The notes below the pieces were generated by a model, which had not been told where the DNA came from, made no database searches, and saw only the letters and a program-made list of their open reading frames with translations. 64,000 bases of DNA from JAPPFW01 sp965231815 (GTDB taxonomy: Bacteria > Actinomycetota > Acidimicrobiia > Spongiisociales > Spongiisociaceae): NCBI GenBank assembly GCA_965231815.1, contig OZ246890.1, positions 2,232,001 through 2,296,000 of the forward strand, in the 5' to 3' direction. Shown here piece after piece: positions 42,855 through 51,265 of this stretch. A program made the translations under genes and the position numbers. The stretch's first letter is position 1. Every line of letters starts with the position of its first letter.

Positions 42855-43055
42855 CCCCGATTATTCATGGATGGAGGTTTGGAGGATGAGTGGAGTAGAC
42901 CATATTCGCGCCCTGACCAGGCAGTACAGCTATCGACGTTTCCCTCCCTCTCCGGTGTGGAGATTCACTTGCAGGGTGAACGGTAGGTTTCTCCTGATAC
43001 TCGTGTTGAACTGGCGTTACATGGCGCGGTGTGTGGGAAACCTGAATAATCAGGG
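42855..43055. mobile_element. MITE-like element, copy 2
   Basis: A 201 bp element, inverse in orientation to the copy at 29087, with terminal inverted repeats CCCCGATTATTCATGG and (other end, reversed) CCCTGATTATTCAGG. Flanks are TTAG (42851-42854) and CTAG (43056-43059), an imperfect version of the TTAA duplication of copy 1. Compared with copy 1 it has about 34 extra bases in the left-central part, and shares GGTCAGGGCGCGAATATGG and the outer 40 bases at each end. It begins 58 bases after the helicase gene stop. No transposase frame is present. Confidence 0.8.
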
Positions 43056-43309
43056 CTAGACAAATACTGTAGACGGTCGATCCGGCTCCCTTACCACCGG
43101 ATACGAAAAACCGTCGACCGGTTCTGTTCGTACGAAAGGAACTCAGCCGGTGGGTCGCCGGGTTGGTGAGCGGAGAGTTATCCTCCGGGTGGTCCAACCG
43201 AAGGGCGCGCCCACATGACCCGAAGCCCACCCTCTGTCCGGGCCGTCCGCCTCCGACGTTTGCCGCATCCGGACGAGCGCCGCCATTGGTCGTCCACCAA
43301 GGAGCCTGC

Positions 43310-44251
43310 GTGACCGCCGGGCCTTCCCGCCGGGCTCCCTACCTCGGTCTCTCGCGTCCCGCCTTCGGGCTGTTCATCACCTTCATCGGGGTGTTGGTGC
43401 TGAGTTTCGAAGGTGTTCTGATCCGGTCGATCGAACTCGATTCGTGGACGCTCCTGTTCCTGAGGGGTGTCCTGGCGTGTCCCGGGCTGTTCCTGTTCTT
43501 CTTGATCGCGGAGCGGCGCGGGTGGGGGAAACAATTGCGCTCCATGGGGTGGGCCGGTGTGCTGGCGGCTGTTCTGTTCGCGATCGACAACGTCGGGTTC
43601 ATCTACTCGATCACTCACACCTCGGTGGCCAACACCCTACTGCTGATCAGCCTCAGCCCGCTCTTCGCCGGCCTGTTCACCCGCCTGCTGCTTAGGGAGA
43701 CGGTTCCCCGTCGAACTTGGCTTGCCATACTGGGAGGAGGGGTGGCGACGCTGATCATCTTGCTCGGGTCGCTTGTGGAGGGTGATCTCTCGGGCACGCT
43801 TGCCGGCCTGATAGCGGCGGCAGCCATCGGCGGCACGCTGGTGGTGCTGCGGGCCAATCCAACTTTGAACATGGTTCCCGCGGTGGCCATCGGATCGGGG
43901 TTAGCAGCCCTGGTGGGGTTGCCTGCATCCACTCCCGGTTCCGCCGATGCCCAAGACTGGGTCTATCTCATCGCGCTGGGATTCTTTGTCGTACCGGTGG
44001 CCTTTGGCCTCATCGCCACCGGTCCCAGATTCATTCCGGCGGCCGAGGTCGCCCTGCTGCTCCTGCTCGAGACGGTGCTCGGTGCCTACATGGTGTGGGC
44101 GATCATCGGGGAGGAGCCGTCCGTGACCACGATTGTGGGTGGGCTCATCCTGGTGGGGGTGCTTGCAGCGCACTCCGTCACCGGCCTCAAGAATATGGAG
44201 GGCCGCCGAGAGTTGGGGCTCTCTGACCAGGACGCTATCCCACCGGAGTAG
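43310..44251 (+). CDS. EamA/DMT-family transporter (copy 1)
   Basis: A 313-residue inner-membrane protein with about ten hydrophobic helices arranged as two EamA repeats (about residues 15-145 and 165-295). It has the sequence blocks IYSITHTSVANTLL, RRTWLAILGGGVATLI and IATGPRFIPAAEVALLLLL. Members export metabolites such as amino acids or take up small compounds. The GTG at 43310 follows AAGGAG and starts before the first helix; an open extension of 49 Pro/Arg-rich codons is not used. The next gene in the same direction is a close paralogue 322 bases away. Confidence 0.88.
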   Translation: MTAGPSRRAPYLGLSRPAFGLFITFIGVLVLSFEGVLIRSIELDSWTLLFLRGVLACPGLFLFFLIAERRGWGKQLRSMGWAGVLAAVLFAIDNVGFIYSITHTSVANTLLLISLSPLFAGLFTRLLLRETVPRRTWLAILGGGVATLIILLGSLVEGDLSGTLAGLIAAAAIGGTLVVLRANPTLNMVPAVAIGSGLAALVGLPASTPGSADAQDWVYLIALGFFVVPVAFGLIATGPRFIPAAEVALLLLLETVLGAYMVWAIIGEEPSVTTIVGGLILVGVLAAHSVTGLKNMEGRRELGLSDQDAIPPE

Positions 44252-44573
44252 CGGATGGACCAAAGCGCGTCGTTAATCACGCCGGCGGGCGTCTACCGGT
44301 TAGGCACAACCCCTTGCTAATAGGAATGAGACCTTTTATCATTACCATTCACCTGCACTTCATGTTGCAAGGTCACCAGAGCGGCGACCGGGGGCTTGCA
44401 CTCCATCTCCGGGCACTCGGTCGCCGGTTCTGCTTTTTCCGGACTACGGGTATCGAGAATCTGAACCGTTGAACCAGGTGTGTTCGACTGCCGCCAATTG
44501 CCATCTCTCGCTTGGAGGAATCGATCATTTCCGTCATGCTCGTAGCCGTGCAGACGAATAGAAGGTCGTAGTT
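44252..44573. other. Intergenic region between the two EamA genes
   Basis: These 322 bases contain no supportable gene. An A+T-richer patch (about 44325-44350) may hold the promoter of the second transporter gene. I see no hairpin terminator, repeat or RNA motif. Confidence 0.4.
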
Positions 44574-45455
44574 ATGGGCTGGCTCTCGCGGCTTTCCCGG
44601 CAGGCGAAAGGACTGCTGATCACCTCTGTGGGTGTCGTGGTCCTGAGCCTCCAGGGTATCCCGATAAGACTGGTCGAAGTGGATGCGTGGACCCTGCTGT
44701 TCGTGCGGGGCGTCCTAGCGGCGCCGGGCCTATTCGTCTTCTTCTTTGTGATGGAGAGGTCCCGCTGGAAGGATCAGCTACGCGCCATGGGACTGGCGGG
44801 GGTGACCGCGGCGCTGCTGTTCGCTTTGGATAACGCGATGTTCATCTATTCGATCACTCACACCTCGGTTGCCAACACCTTGCTCATGATCAGCCTAAGC
44901 CCGCTCTTTGCCGGGTTGCTGACCCGGATCGTGCTACGGCGGCGGGTCCCCAGGCGAACATGGCTCGCCATCCTCGGCGGAGCGGTCGCCACGCTGGTGA
45001 TCATGCTCGGCTCGCTGGTAACAGGCGACCTGGTCGGGACCCTCGCCGGGTTGGTCGCTTCCGTATCCATCGGTGGGACGTTGGTGGTCCTGCGATCCAA
45101 ACCATCACTGAACATGATCCCGGCGATCGCGATCGGAGCAGGGTTGAGCGGATTGGTGGGCCTGCCGCTAGCCAGTCCCGGCTCGGCCAATCTCCGAGAC
45201 TGGATACTGCTCCTTCTCCTCGGTCTTTTCGTGATGCCGGTGGCGTTCGGCCTGATCGCTACCGGACCGAGGTTCATTCCGGCCGCCGAGGTGGCCCTGC
45301 TGTTGCTGTTGCAGACCGTTCTGGGGGCTCTCTGGGTCTGGATTGCGGTTGGGGAGGTACCGACCACTCTCACTCTGGTGGGAGGCGTGATGTTGACAGC
45401 CGTTCTCGCCGCACACTCCGTAGCTACGTTGAGAAGCCTCGAAACACCCCGATAG
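44574..45455 (+). CDS. EamA/DMT-family transporter (copy 2)
   Basis: A 293-residue paralogue of the preceding transporter, with the same two-repeat layout and the same blocks (IYSITHTSVANTLLM, RRTWLAILGGAVATLV, IATGPRFIPAAEVALLLLL). By eye more than half of the positions agree, and the order of charged loop residues is the same, so the genes come from a tandem duplication. Differences cluster in the middle helices and in the C-terminal tail, which is shorter here. ATG at 44574 is preceded by GAAGG. The two products could form a heterodimer or differ in substrate. The gene is convergent with a serine hydrolase gene 23 bases away. Confidence 0.88.
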   Translation: MGWLSRLSRQAKGLLITSVGVVVLSLQGIPIRLVEVDAWTLLFVRGVLAAPGLFVFFFVMERSRWKDQLRAMGLAGVTAALLFALDNAMFIYSITHTSVANTLLMISLSPLFAGLLTRIVLRRRVPRRTWLAILGGAVATLVIMLGSLVTGDLVGTLAGLVASVSIGGTLVVLRSKPSLNMIPAIAIGAGLSGLVGLPLASPGSANLRDWILLLLLGLFVMPVAFGLIATGPRFIPAAEVALLLLLQTVLGALWVWIAVGEVPTTLTLVGGVMLTAVLAAHSVATLRSLETPR

Positions 45456-45478
45456 TCAGTTCCCCCGGATCGCGCGCC

Positions 45479-46675
45479 TCAAGCGCCCTTCCGATGATCT
45501 TCTCGGAGATAGTCGTAGACGGCGGTCTCGAAATCGAGGTAGCCCCCAAGCGATGTGGGGTCGGCGAACGGGTATATCTGGGTGGCCCAGAAGCCGCCCA
45601 CCCCGGTGGCCCGGTCGATCCAGTAGTACAGATTGGCAAGGCCGGCCCATGCGAGGGCGCCGGCGGGACGGCCGGTCGGGGCGTTCTCGTCGTTGCTCAT
45701 GAAGGTCAACCCCCACGACTTGGGCATGCCCGGGAAGAACTCGGCGTAGTGGGAGAGAGTCGGGATGACACCGGGCAGCCCCCTGATCTTCATGTCACCC
45801 AGCCCGTTCTGCGCCGCCATCTCCACGGTGCTCTTCCTCAGGACCCTCCCGTCGGGACCCATGCCGTCGTTGAGCCACATGCGGATGAACCTGCAGTAGT
45901 CATCCGCGGTCGAGTACAGGCCATGTCCGCCCATATGTATTTCCGGGTCACCGGGCAACTCGTAGTCGAGAACCTCCAAAGACCCGTCTACTCCCCGCTG
46001 ATGTATATGCGCCATCCGGCTCCGCATATCCGCGTCCAGGGTGAAGGCGGTGGAGTCCATTCCGAGAGGTTCCAGGATCCGTTCCTGCATCACCTCGCCG
46101 AGACGCTTGCCACAGATCCCCTCCACCACCTGCCCTGCCCAATCGATGTTCGACCCGTACTCCCAATCGTCGCCCGGATCGAAGAGCAGAGGAGTCATGA
46201 TCGAAGCCTTGGAAGATGTGGCGACGCTCGGCTGGTCGTGGTCTTCCGCCAATCGGTGGTACTGCTCGTTGCAGAAGGCGTACGCCAGCCCAGCGGTATG
46301 AAGTAGCAGCATCCTTGTCGTAACGTCACGTTTGGGAGGACGTAACACCGGGTCGCCGCGGGTGTCGAACCTCTCCAGCACCTGGAGCTCGCCGATGTCG
46401 GGCGCATAGTCCTTAGCCGGAGCGTCAAGATCGAGGAGACCGTCCTCCACCAGTTGCAGGCAGGCAGTGCCGGTCACCGCCTTGGTGGTGGAGAAGATCG
46501 CGAACACGGTGTCGGTTGTCATTGCTTGACCGGTTTCCAGCGATCGGACTCCCGCCGCGCCCTCGTAGATGGCGCCCTCACGGTTGGTAGCCAATGCTAC
46601 GACTCCGGGCATCCTTGGGTTGCCTGACACCACGTCATCCAGCACGGCGTCCGCCGCCACCAAACCCCTCGCCAT
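45479..46675 (-). CDS. Serine hydrolase of the beta-lactamase/class C (EstB-like) family
   Basis: A 398-residue protein with the Ser62-x-x-Lys65 motif in AIFSTTKAVTGT, followed by LLLHTAGLAYAF and WEYGSNIDWAGQVVE (region of the catalytic Tyr) and a C-terminal GLANLYYWIDRATGVGG block. These are hallmarks of the class C beta-lactamase/esterase/transesterase group, which acts on esters, D-peptides or amides. No signal peptide is seen, so it is probably cytosolic, in contrast to true beta-lactamases. ATG at 46675 has GGAGGG upstream; the frame extends 16 codons further without a ribosome binding site. Substrate unknown; ester hydrolysis is the most probable activity. Confidence 0.87.
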   Translation of the reverse strand: MARGLVAADAVLDDVVSGNPRMPGVVALATNREGAIYEGAAGVRSLETGQAMTTDTVFAIFSTTKAVTGTACLQLVEDGLLDLDAPAKDYAPDIGELQVLERFDTRGDPVLRPPKRDVTTRMLLLHTAGLAYAFCNEQYHRLAEDHDQPSVATSSKASIMTPLLFDPGDDWEYGSNIDWAGQVVEGICGKRLGEVMQERILEPLGMDSTAFTLDADMRSRMAHIHQRGVDGSLEVLDYELPGDPEIHMGGHGLYSTADDYCRFIRMWLNDGMGPDGRVLRKSTVEMAAQNGLGDMKIRGLPGVIPTLSHYAEFFPGMPKSWGLTFMSNDENAPTGRPAGALAWAGLANLYYWIDRATGVGGFWATQIYPFADPTSLGGYLDFETAVYDYLREDHRKGA

Positions 46676-46764
46676 GACGCCCTCCGTTCTGCCTCTGCGA
46701 CCACCGCAGCGTATATGTCCCATCGGCCGAATCCGAGATCCGAGTCACTACGAGGTCGGCTGGG

Positions 46765-47179
46765 TCAGACCCCGATGATCCGCGCTCGAGTACGGAGTTC
46801 CGAGAGGAGCGCTCGCATGTCCCCGGTGTCGGATGTGAGAACCACGATCTCGTTGGCGGGACTGGCGCCGCTCAATGCTAATACCCGCGACCGAAGCATC
46901 AATCACGTCCGATGTTCCTGTCCGGCTGCATAATTGTCCTGCCACCCGCGCCATCGATCCGTCAAGAGGAACCTCGTCGCATCGCTTCAACGTCCTTGCC
47001 AGTACGACCTGGCGGTTCGAGTCCCTCCACACCTGCCCGATCACCCCAGCAGGTGCGAGTACCGAGTAGCCATTGTCGAAGGCGGAGTGCAATATCGTCA
47101 ACACATCGCGATCACCTCGGTCCACCGCGATCAGCGCCCCGGCGTCAAGTACGAACGTCGGCACCGGATATGAGGGCAT
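46765..47179 (-). pseudogene. PIN-domain (VapC-like) toxin, frameshifted
   Basis: The frame begins VPTFVLDAGALIAVDRGD, the first acidic strand of a PIN ribonuclease (Asp12), and reaches TSDVIDASVA, the second acidic site. It then leaves the family pattern. Deleting one base from the run at 46884-46886 (top strand CCC) restores DASVAVLALSGASPANEIVV and the usual ending LTSDTGDMRALLSEL followed by RTRARIIGV and a stop at 46765. Without the correction the third conserved acidic region (SDTGDM) is lost. The toxin is therefore probably inactive or mis-assembled. Start: ATG at 47179, overlapping the end of the antitoxin-like gene by 35 bases, as in many VapBC pairs. Confidence 0.75.
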
Positions 47180-47417
47180 GGGCTCGGGCCTTTTCTTCTT
47201 CGGTGAAGGCGCCGTTCTCCTCCTGCCATTCGGCCAACACCCGGCCGAGGCCCGCCAGAGCCCGACGCTTCTTCTCGGGGTTGTTGTGCCAACGCTCCGG
47301 ATCCCTCGCGAACTTCTCTCTGTACTCCCTCAGCGCCTCGGCCAACTGTTCGTCCATCGGGCCTTCGTCGGGAGCCACGATGATGCAATACAGCTTGTCG
47401 GTCGTCTGGTCGGACAT
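47145..47417 (-). CDS. Putative antitoxin of the PIN toxin
   Basis: A 90-residue acidic protein whose 3' end overlaps the PIN toxin start by 35 bases. It has long charged helices (EQLAEALREYREKFARDPER; EEKARAHALISGADVRT), consistent with an antitoxin tail that wraps the toxin. No typical AbrB, Phd or ribbon-helix-helix N-terminus is clear; the start could be MSDQTTDKLYC (47417) or MDGNHEVG (47441). The function is inferred from gene order and overlap. With the toxin frameshifted, this gene would be left without a partner. Confidence 0.55.
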   Translation of the reverse strand: MSDQTTDKLYCIIVAPDEGPMDEQLAEALREYREKFARDPERWHNNPEKKRRALAGLGRVLAEWQEENGAFTEEEKARAHALISGADVRT

Positions 47418-47873
47418 GCCTACTTCATGATTACCGTCCATATATCCAAGATAACATAACAGATCGATATAGCCGAGGGTCCGCTCACATACGATCAGTG
47501 GCGGAGAGACAACGCTGCGACCATCATCCGGCAATAGACTCGGATTGATCTGAGATCGGGCAGTCCAGCAACTCTCTCATGAAGGCGCCATCCGCCCCGG
47601 ATTTGAATTGGATGAGACCTGCTCCTCGGTCCTGGAAGTCCTCCCCATCATCTGAGTGGCGCTGGCAAAGGACGCACCGGTGCCTGTCTTCTATGAGTGG
47701 ATCGCAACGATCATCACAAATCATTGAAATCAAAAGTAAACGCACATTTTAGAGGCATGGCCCATACGTGCAGCGGTAGAGTGATCTGCAGACGGCTCCA
47801 CCGGGTGCACGGTCGAATAGCGCGACAAGGGACCAAACATCCACGGCGCTGGACCACAACCTGGAGGAAAAGA
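47418..47873. other. Divergent intergenic region before the sugar ABC transporter
   Basis: 456 bases without a supportable gene, between the antitoxin-like gene and the binding-protein gene that point away from each other. An A+T-rich patch at about 47713-47752 follows a GATCGCAACGATC palindrome and is the best promoter candidate for the rightward transport operon. Short open frames here have no start signals. Confidence 0.45.
47700..47712. promoter_or_regulatory. Palindrome in the sugar ABC operon promoter region
   Basis: GATCG-CAA-CGATC is a perfect 5 bp inverted repeat, about 160 bases before the binding-protein gene and directly upstream of an A+T-rich patch. It could be an operator for a LacI- or GntR-type sugar regulator; no such regulator gene is in the window. 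Confidence 0.3.
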
Positions 47874-49271
47874 ATGAGAAGCATTGCAGGTCGGTACAAG
47901 GGATGGGCTGTACTTACGGCCATGCTTGTCATGGCTGCAGCGTGCGGAGGCGACGACCCTCCCGACACGACCGCCGCTCCCACGACGCCGGCAACAACCG
48001 CCGCCACGACAGCAGCAACGACCGCCGCTCCCACGACAGCCGTTTCAGGACTTTCAGGCGAGATAACGGTGGCTGTCCACCCGGACTGGGACTTCATACG
48101 TGATGGCGCCGACCAGTACATGGCGGCGAACCCGGGAACCACGATCATTCTGGAGTCCATAGTCGGTGGAAACGACTATTTCCCGACCCTGCCACGGATT
48201 CTCGCGACTGACGAGGCGCCGGACGTTACCGTGCTTCAAGTGGGTTTCGCAGGTACTTGGGAAGATCTGGTAAACACGGGGACTTTGTCAGACCTCAGTG
48301 ACGTATACGCCGAGGATGGGCTTGAAGATGCCTTTCTCGGTCCCGTCGTCGCCACCTACACCGATGCGGATGGCGGGCACTCTGCTATAAACGTCGGGCT
48401 CAACTGGATTCCGGTCGTTTACTACAACAAGGACATGTTCGCCGAACTAGGGATTGAGGCGCCCGACGGAGGCCGAGTCGCCTCGATGGACGACTGGTAT
48501 GCAATCACCGATGCGCTGAAGGATGCGGGTAAGACACCTCTAGCGCTAGCCGTCAGCGGATTCAGAGCCACAATGTGGTTCACAGGCCAATACATGGCGA
48601 GCAACTGCGGGACCGACTGGGCGCTGGCACTGGAGCAAGGATGGCTGCCCGGAGCAACTCCGACAGCTAGATTCACGGATCCCTGCGCCGTGGAAGCATT
48701 CGAGCTCATCAACAGCGAATGGAATGACCGGGGAGTCTATGGAGATTCACCCTCAACAGTGAGTCGCGATATCGGACAGACTCTCTTCTTCACGGAAGAG
48801 GCGGGAATGTTCATGAGCGGCAGTTGGGAGGTGGCAGCCATCAACGCCGCGGACTTGCCTTTCGAAGGAAGTTGGCTGCTTATGCCTTCCATGGCGGCTG
48901 CGCCGACCCAGTTCCAGCTGGCAACGATCGACGGATTGGGCGTCGCAGCCAATAGCGATAATCCGGAGTTGGCGGCAGACTTCATTTCCTATATCGCCGG
49001 CGCGGACTTTCAGACATATATGGCCCAGTACTCCCGGTTCTCGGGCCGGAAGGATGTCGTACCTGATCCTGCGACGGTTCCTCCGCTTGCCCTGAGCCAA
49101 CTCGCCGCACTAGATGAGTTCGCGGGCCAGCCGGCGCCGAACACTCTGCTACACATCCGGCTCCGCGATCGAATTGCGGAAGGCTGGGTGGAGATGCTGG
49201 TAGGGACGATAACTGCCGCAGATCTCGCTGCCGATCTAGAGCGAATCGCAGATGAACTCCGATCCGGTTAG
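47874..49271 (+). CDS. CUT1-type ABC transporter sugar-binding lipoprotein
   Basis: A 465-residue extracellular solute-binding protein (family 1). The signal WAVLTAMLVMAAACGG is a lipoprotein signal with Cys in the lipobox, followed by about 25 residues made almost only of Thr, Ala and Pro. The mature part has the family pattern ITVAVHPDWDFIRDGADQYM, NPGTTIILESIVGGNDYF, YYNKDMFAELGIEAP and a C-terminal SGRKDVVPDPA. Such proteins bind oligosaccharides, sugars, polyols or glycerol phosphate. ATG at 47874 has GGAGGAAA upstream. It is the first gene of a rightward unit with two permeases, but no ATPase follows, so a shared MsmX/UgpC-type ATPase from elsewhere is needed. Confidence 0.9.
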   Translation: MRSIAGRYKGWAVLTAMLVMAAACGGDDPPDTTAAPTTPATTAATTAATTAAPTTAVSGLSGEITVAVHPDWDFIRDGADQYMAANPGTTIILESIVGGNDYFPTLPRILATDEAPDVTVLQVGFAGTWEDLVNTGTLSDLSDVYAEDGLEDAFLGPVVATYTDADGGHSAINVGLNWIPVVYYNKDMFAELGIEAPDGGRVASMDDWYAITDALKDAGKTPLALAVSGFRATMWFTGQYMASNCGTDWALALEQGWLPGATPTARFTDPCAVEAFELINSEWNDRGVYGDSPSTVSRDIGQTLFFTEEAGMFMSGSWEVAAINAADLPFEGSWLLMPSMAAAPTQFQLATIDGLGVAANSDNPELAADFISYIAGADFQTYMAQYSRFSGRKDVVPDPATVPPLALSQLAALDEFAGQPAPNTLLHIRLRDRIAEGWVEMLVGTITAADLAADLERIADELRSG

Positions 49272-49313
49272 GAGATGGTCAACTTCGAGCACACCGTGAC
49301 CCAGATGTAATCG

Positions 49314-50237
49314 ATGATGCCGGTATCTCAGCAGACACGCCGGAGACCTCCACTTGGTGGAGGTCTCCGGTCGTCTTGGGTCTGGCTTGTCTTTGCCTTA
49401 CCCGCGGTATTCCTGTCGGCGTTCCTTCTTCTATATCCGTTCCTTGACTCAGCAAGGATCTCGTTGCTCGATTGGACCGGCGTCGGCCAAGGTACCTTTA
49501 TCGGACTCGAAAACTACTACGACCTGGTTCGAGACCCGATTGCGAGGCTGGCCCTCCGTAACACGATCGTCTATTCGATCGGGATGACTATGGGAACCGT
49601 CGGGATCGGGGGTGCCATCGCACTAGCTATCGATCGCAGAATCCCCGGCGCGTCAACCTTCAAGTTCCTGATTTTCCTACCTGTACTGCTTCCGATCGTC
49701 TTCACCAGCCTTATGTGGGCATTCTTCCTCGACGGCAACTTCGGGGGAATCAACACTGTTCTCGGATGGATCCATCCATCTCTTTCACGCCCCTGGCTTG
49801 GTGATCCCGCCACTGTAAATATCGTGATCATCTTTGTTAGCGTTCTGCAGTTCGCCGGTTTTCCGATGGTGATTCTGGTTGCCGCATTGCGAGACATACC
49901 TAACGACATCCATGAAGCGGCCACCATAGATGGGGTATCACCACTCCAGCGGGTCCGGCACATCAGTGTTCCATCAATCCGAGAGGTCATCGCGACCATC
50001 ACCCTCATCCAGTTCATGTTCGGCTTTCGAGTATTCGACCAGGTGTTCGTCATGACGCGAGGTGGACCGGGCCGTTTCTCGGAAGTCGCGGCAACGTTCG
50101 TCTGGCGAGAGGCCTTCGTCAACAGAAGGTTCGGCTATGCAACAGCCCAAGCGATTGTCACGAGTTTGGTCATAGCCGTTATATCAATGGCGTATCTAAC
50201 GATTATTAGACCACGACGCCTTGAGCGATCAGGGTAG
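49314..50237 (+). CDS. CUT1-type ABC transporter permease (MalF/UgpA-like)
   Basis: A 307-residue inner-membrane permease with six helices, starting SSWVWLVFALPAVFLSAFLL. The cytoplasmic EAA loop, HEAATIDGVSPLQRVRHISV, is at about 198-217, the usual position for the MalF-type partner. A typical VFVMTRGGPGRFSEVA loop follows, a hallmark of CUT1 permeases. It lies 42 bases after the binding-protein gene and 12 bases before the second permease gene, and works with both to import a sugar-like compound. Two adjacent ATGs at 49314 and 49317 are possible starts. Confidence 0.9.
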   Translation: MMPVSQQTRRRPPLGGGLRSSWVWLVFALPAVFLSAFLLLYPFLDSARISLLDWTGVGQGTFIGLENYYDLVRDPIARLALRNTIVYSIGMTMGTVGIGGAIALAIDRRIPGASTFKFLIFLPVLLPIVFTSLMWAFFLDGNFGGINTVLGWIHPSLSRPWLGDPATVNIVIIFVSVLQFAGFPMVILVAALRDIPNDIHEAATIDGVSPLQRVRHISVPSIREVIATITLIQFMFGFRVFDQVFVMTRGGPGRFSEVAATFVWREAFVNRRFGYATAQAIVTSLVIAVISMAYLTIIRPRRLERSG

Positions 50238-50249
50238 GTACCGAGCACG

Positions 50250-51101
50250 ATGTCAAGACGAGCGAAGATCTCAGCAGGCGTTCTCAAGGTTATCGGCTTT
50301 GCCTGTCTACTGCTATGGACCGTAGCCACGATCGTACCGGTCTTGGGGAGTGTTCTTTCTTCCGTAAAAGCACAGACGGAAATTATCTCGCAACCTTTGG
50401 AGCTCCCATCAAGCCTCTTCTTTGATAACTATCACAGGGCCTGGGAGGGAACGAACCTTGGTGAGCCTCTGGTCCTGTTCGCGCGGAACAGCGTGATCGC
50501 AACCAGCGTAGGAGTCGTGCTCGGAGTGGGGGCGGGGATGTTTGCCGGATATGCGATAGCGAGGACCCGGACAAGGTTCGGTGGGTTGCTGAATCGTTAC
50601 TTCGTGCTCCTGATCACCTTGCCTTTCATCGTGACCTGGATACCACTCTTCGTACTCTCGGATCGCCTTGGGGTGCTGAGCAACCCGTTAGCACTCGGTG
50701 TAATGTACGCTGCTCGTCTAATTCCCTTCGCAGCCGTCATGATGCGTGCCTACTTCTCCTCGTTTCCTCTGGACCTCATCGAAGCGGCACAGATCGATGG
50801 ATCGAGTGAACTGACGGCTTTCATTCGCATCGTGTTGCCGCTTTCCTGGGGAGGTGTGATTGCAGTGGGCCTGGTACAGGTGATCTTCATCTGGAATGAA
50901 CTAGGACTTGGTCAAGTTCTGTTGCTGAGCCCCGACAGCCGAACACTTCCCGTAGGCCTGACACAATTTCGAGGCCAGTATGGTTCAGACTATGGCGCCC
51001 TTTTCGCTTCGCTCGTTCTCACCATAATTCCTATACTGGTCCTCTATACGTTCACTGAGAGAAAGCTTACGGAAGGTCTTCGAATCGGAGCAATGAAGTA
51101 A
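50250..51101 (+). CDS. CUT1-type ABC transporter permease (MalG/UgpE-like)
   Basis: A 283-residue inner-membrane permease with six helices and the EAA loop IEAAQIDGSSELTAFIRIVL (about 173-192), characteristic of the MalG-type partner. It ends with YTFTERKLTEGLRIGAMK, a common C-terminus in this family (GLxxGAxK). It pairs with the upstream MalF-type permease. The next gene is an oxidoreductase 165 bases downstream. No ATPase gene is adjacent. Confidence 0.9.
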   Translation: MSRRAKISAGVLKVIGFACLLLWTVATIVPVLGSVLSSVKAQTEIISQPLELPSSLFFDNYHRAWEGTNLGEPLVLFARNSVIATSVGVVLGVGAGMFAGYAIARTRTRFGGLLNRYFVLLITLPFIVTWIPLFVLSDRLGVLSNPLALGVMYAARLIPFAAVMMRAYFSSFPLDLIEAAQIDGSSELTAFIRIVLPLSWGGVIAVGLVQVIFIWNELGLGQVLLLSPDSRTLPVGLTQFRGQYGSDYGALFASLVLTIIPILVLYTFTERKLTEGLRIGAMK

Positions 51102-51265
51102 CGAGGAAGCTGCTCGGATACAATAACTGGCCGCAGAGGCCATCCAAGAGTGAGGACTGGCACAGCTAAAGGATACATAAGAACCGGCTCTAACCAGCTC
51201 GGTGGAGCGTCGAGTAATTAATCGTACTGGTCGGTGACGAGGACTATCAGGAGGAGGAGACCTTC

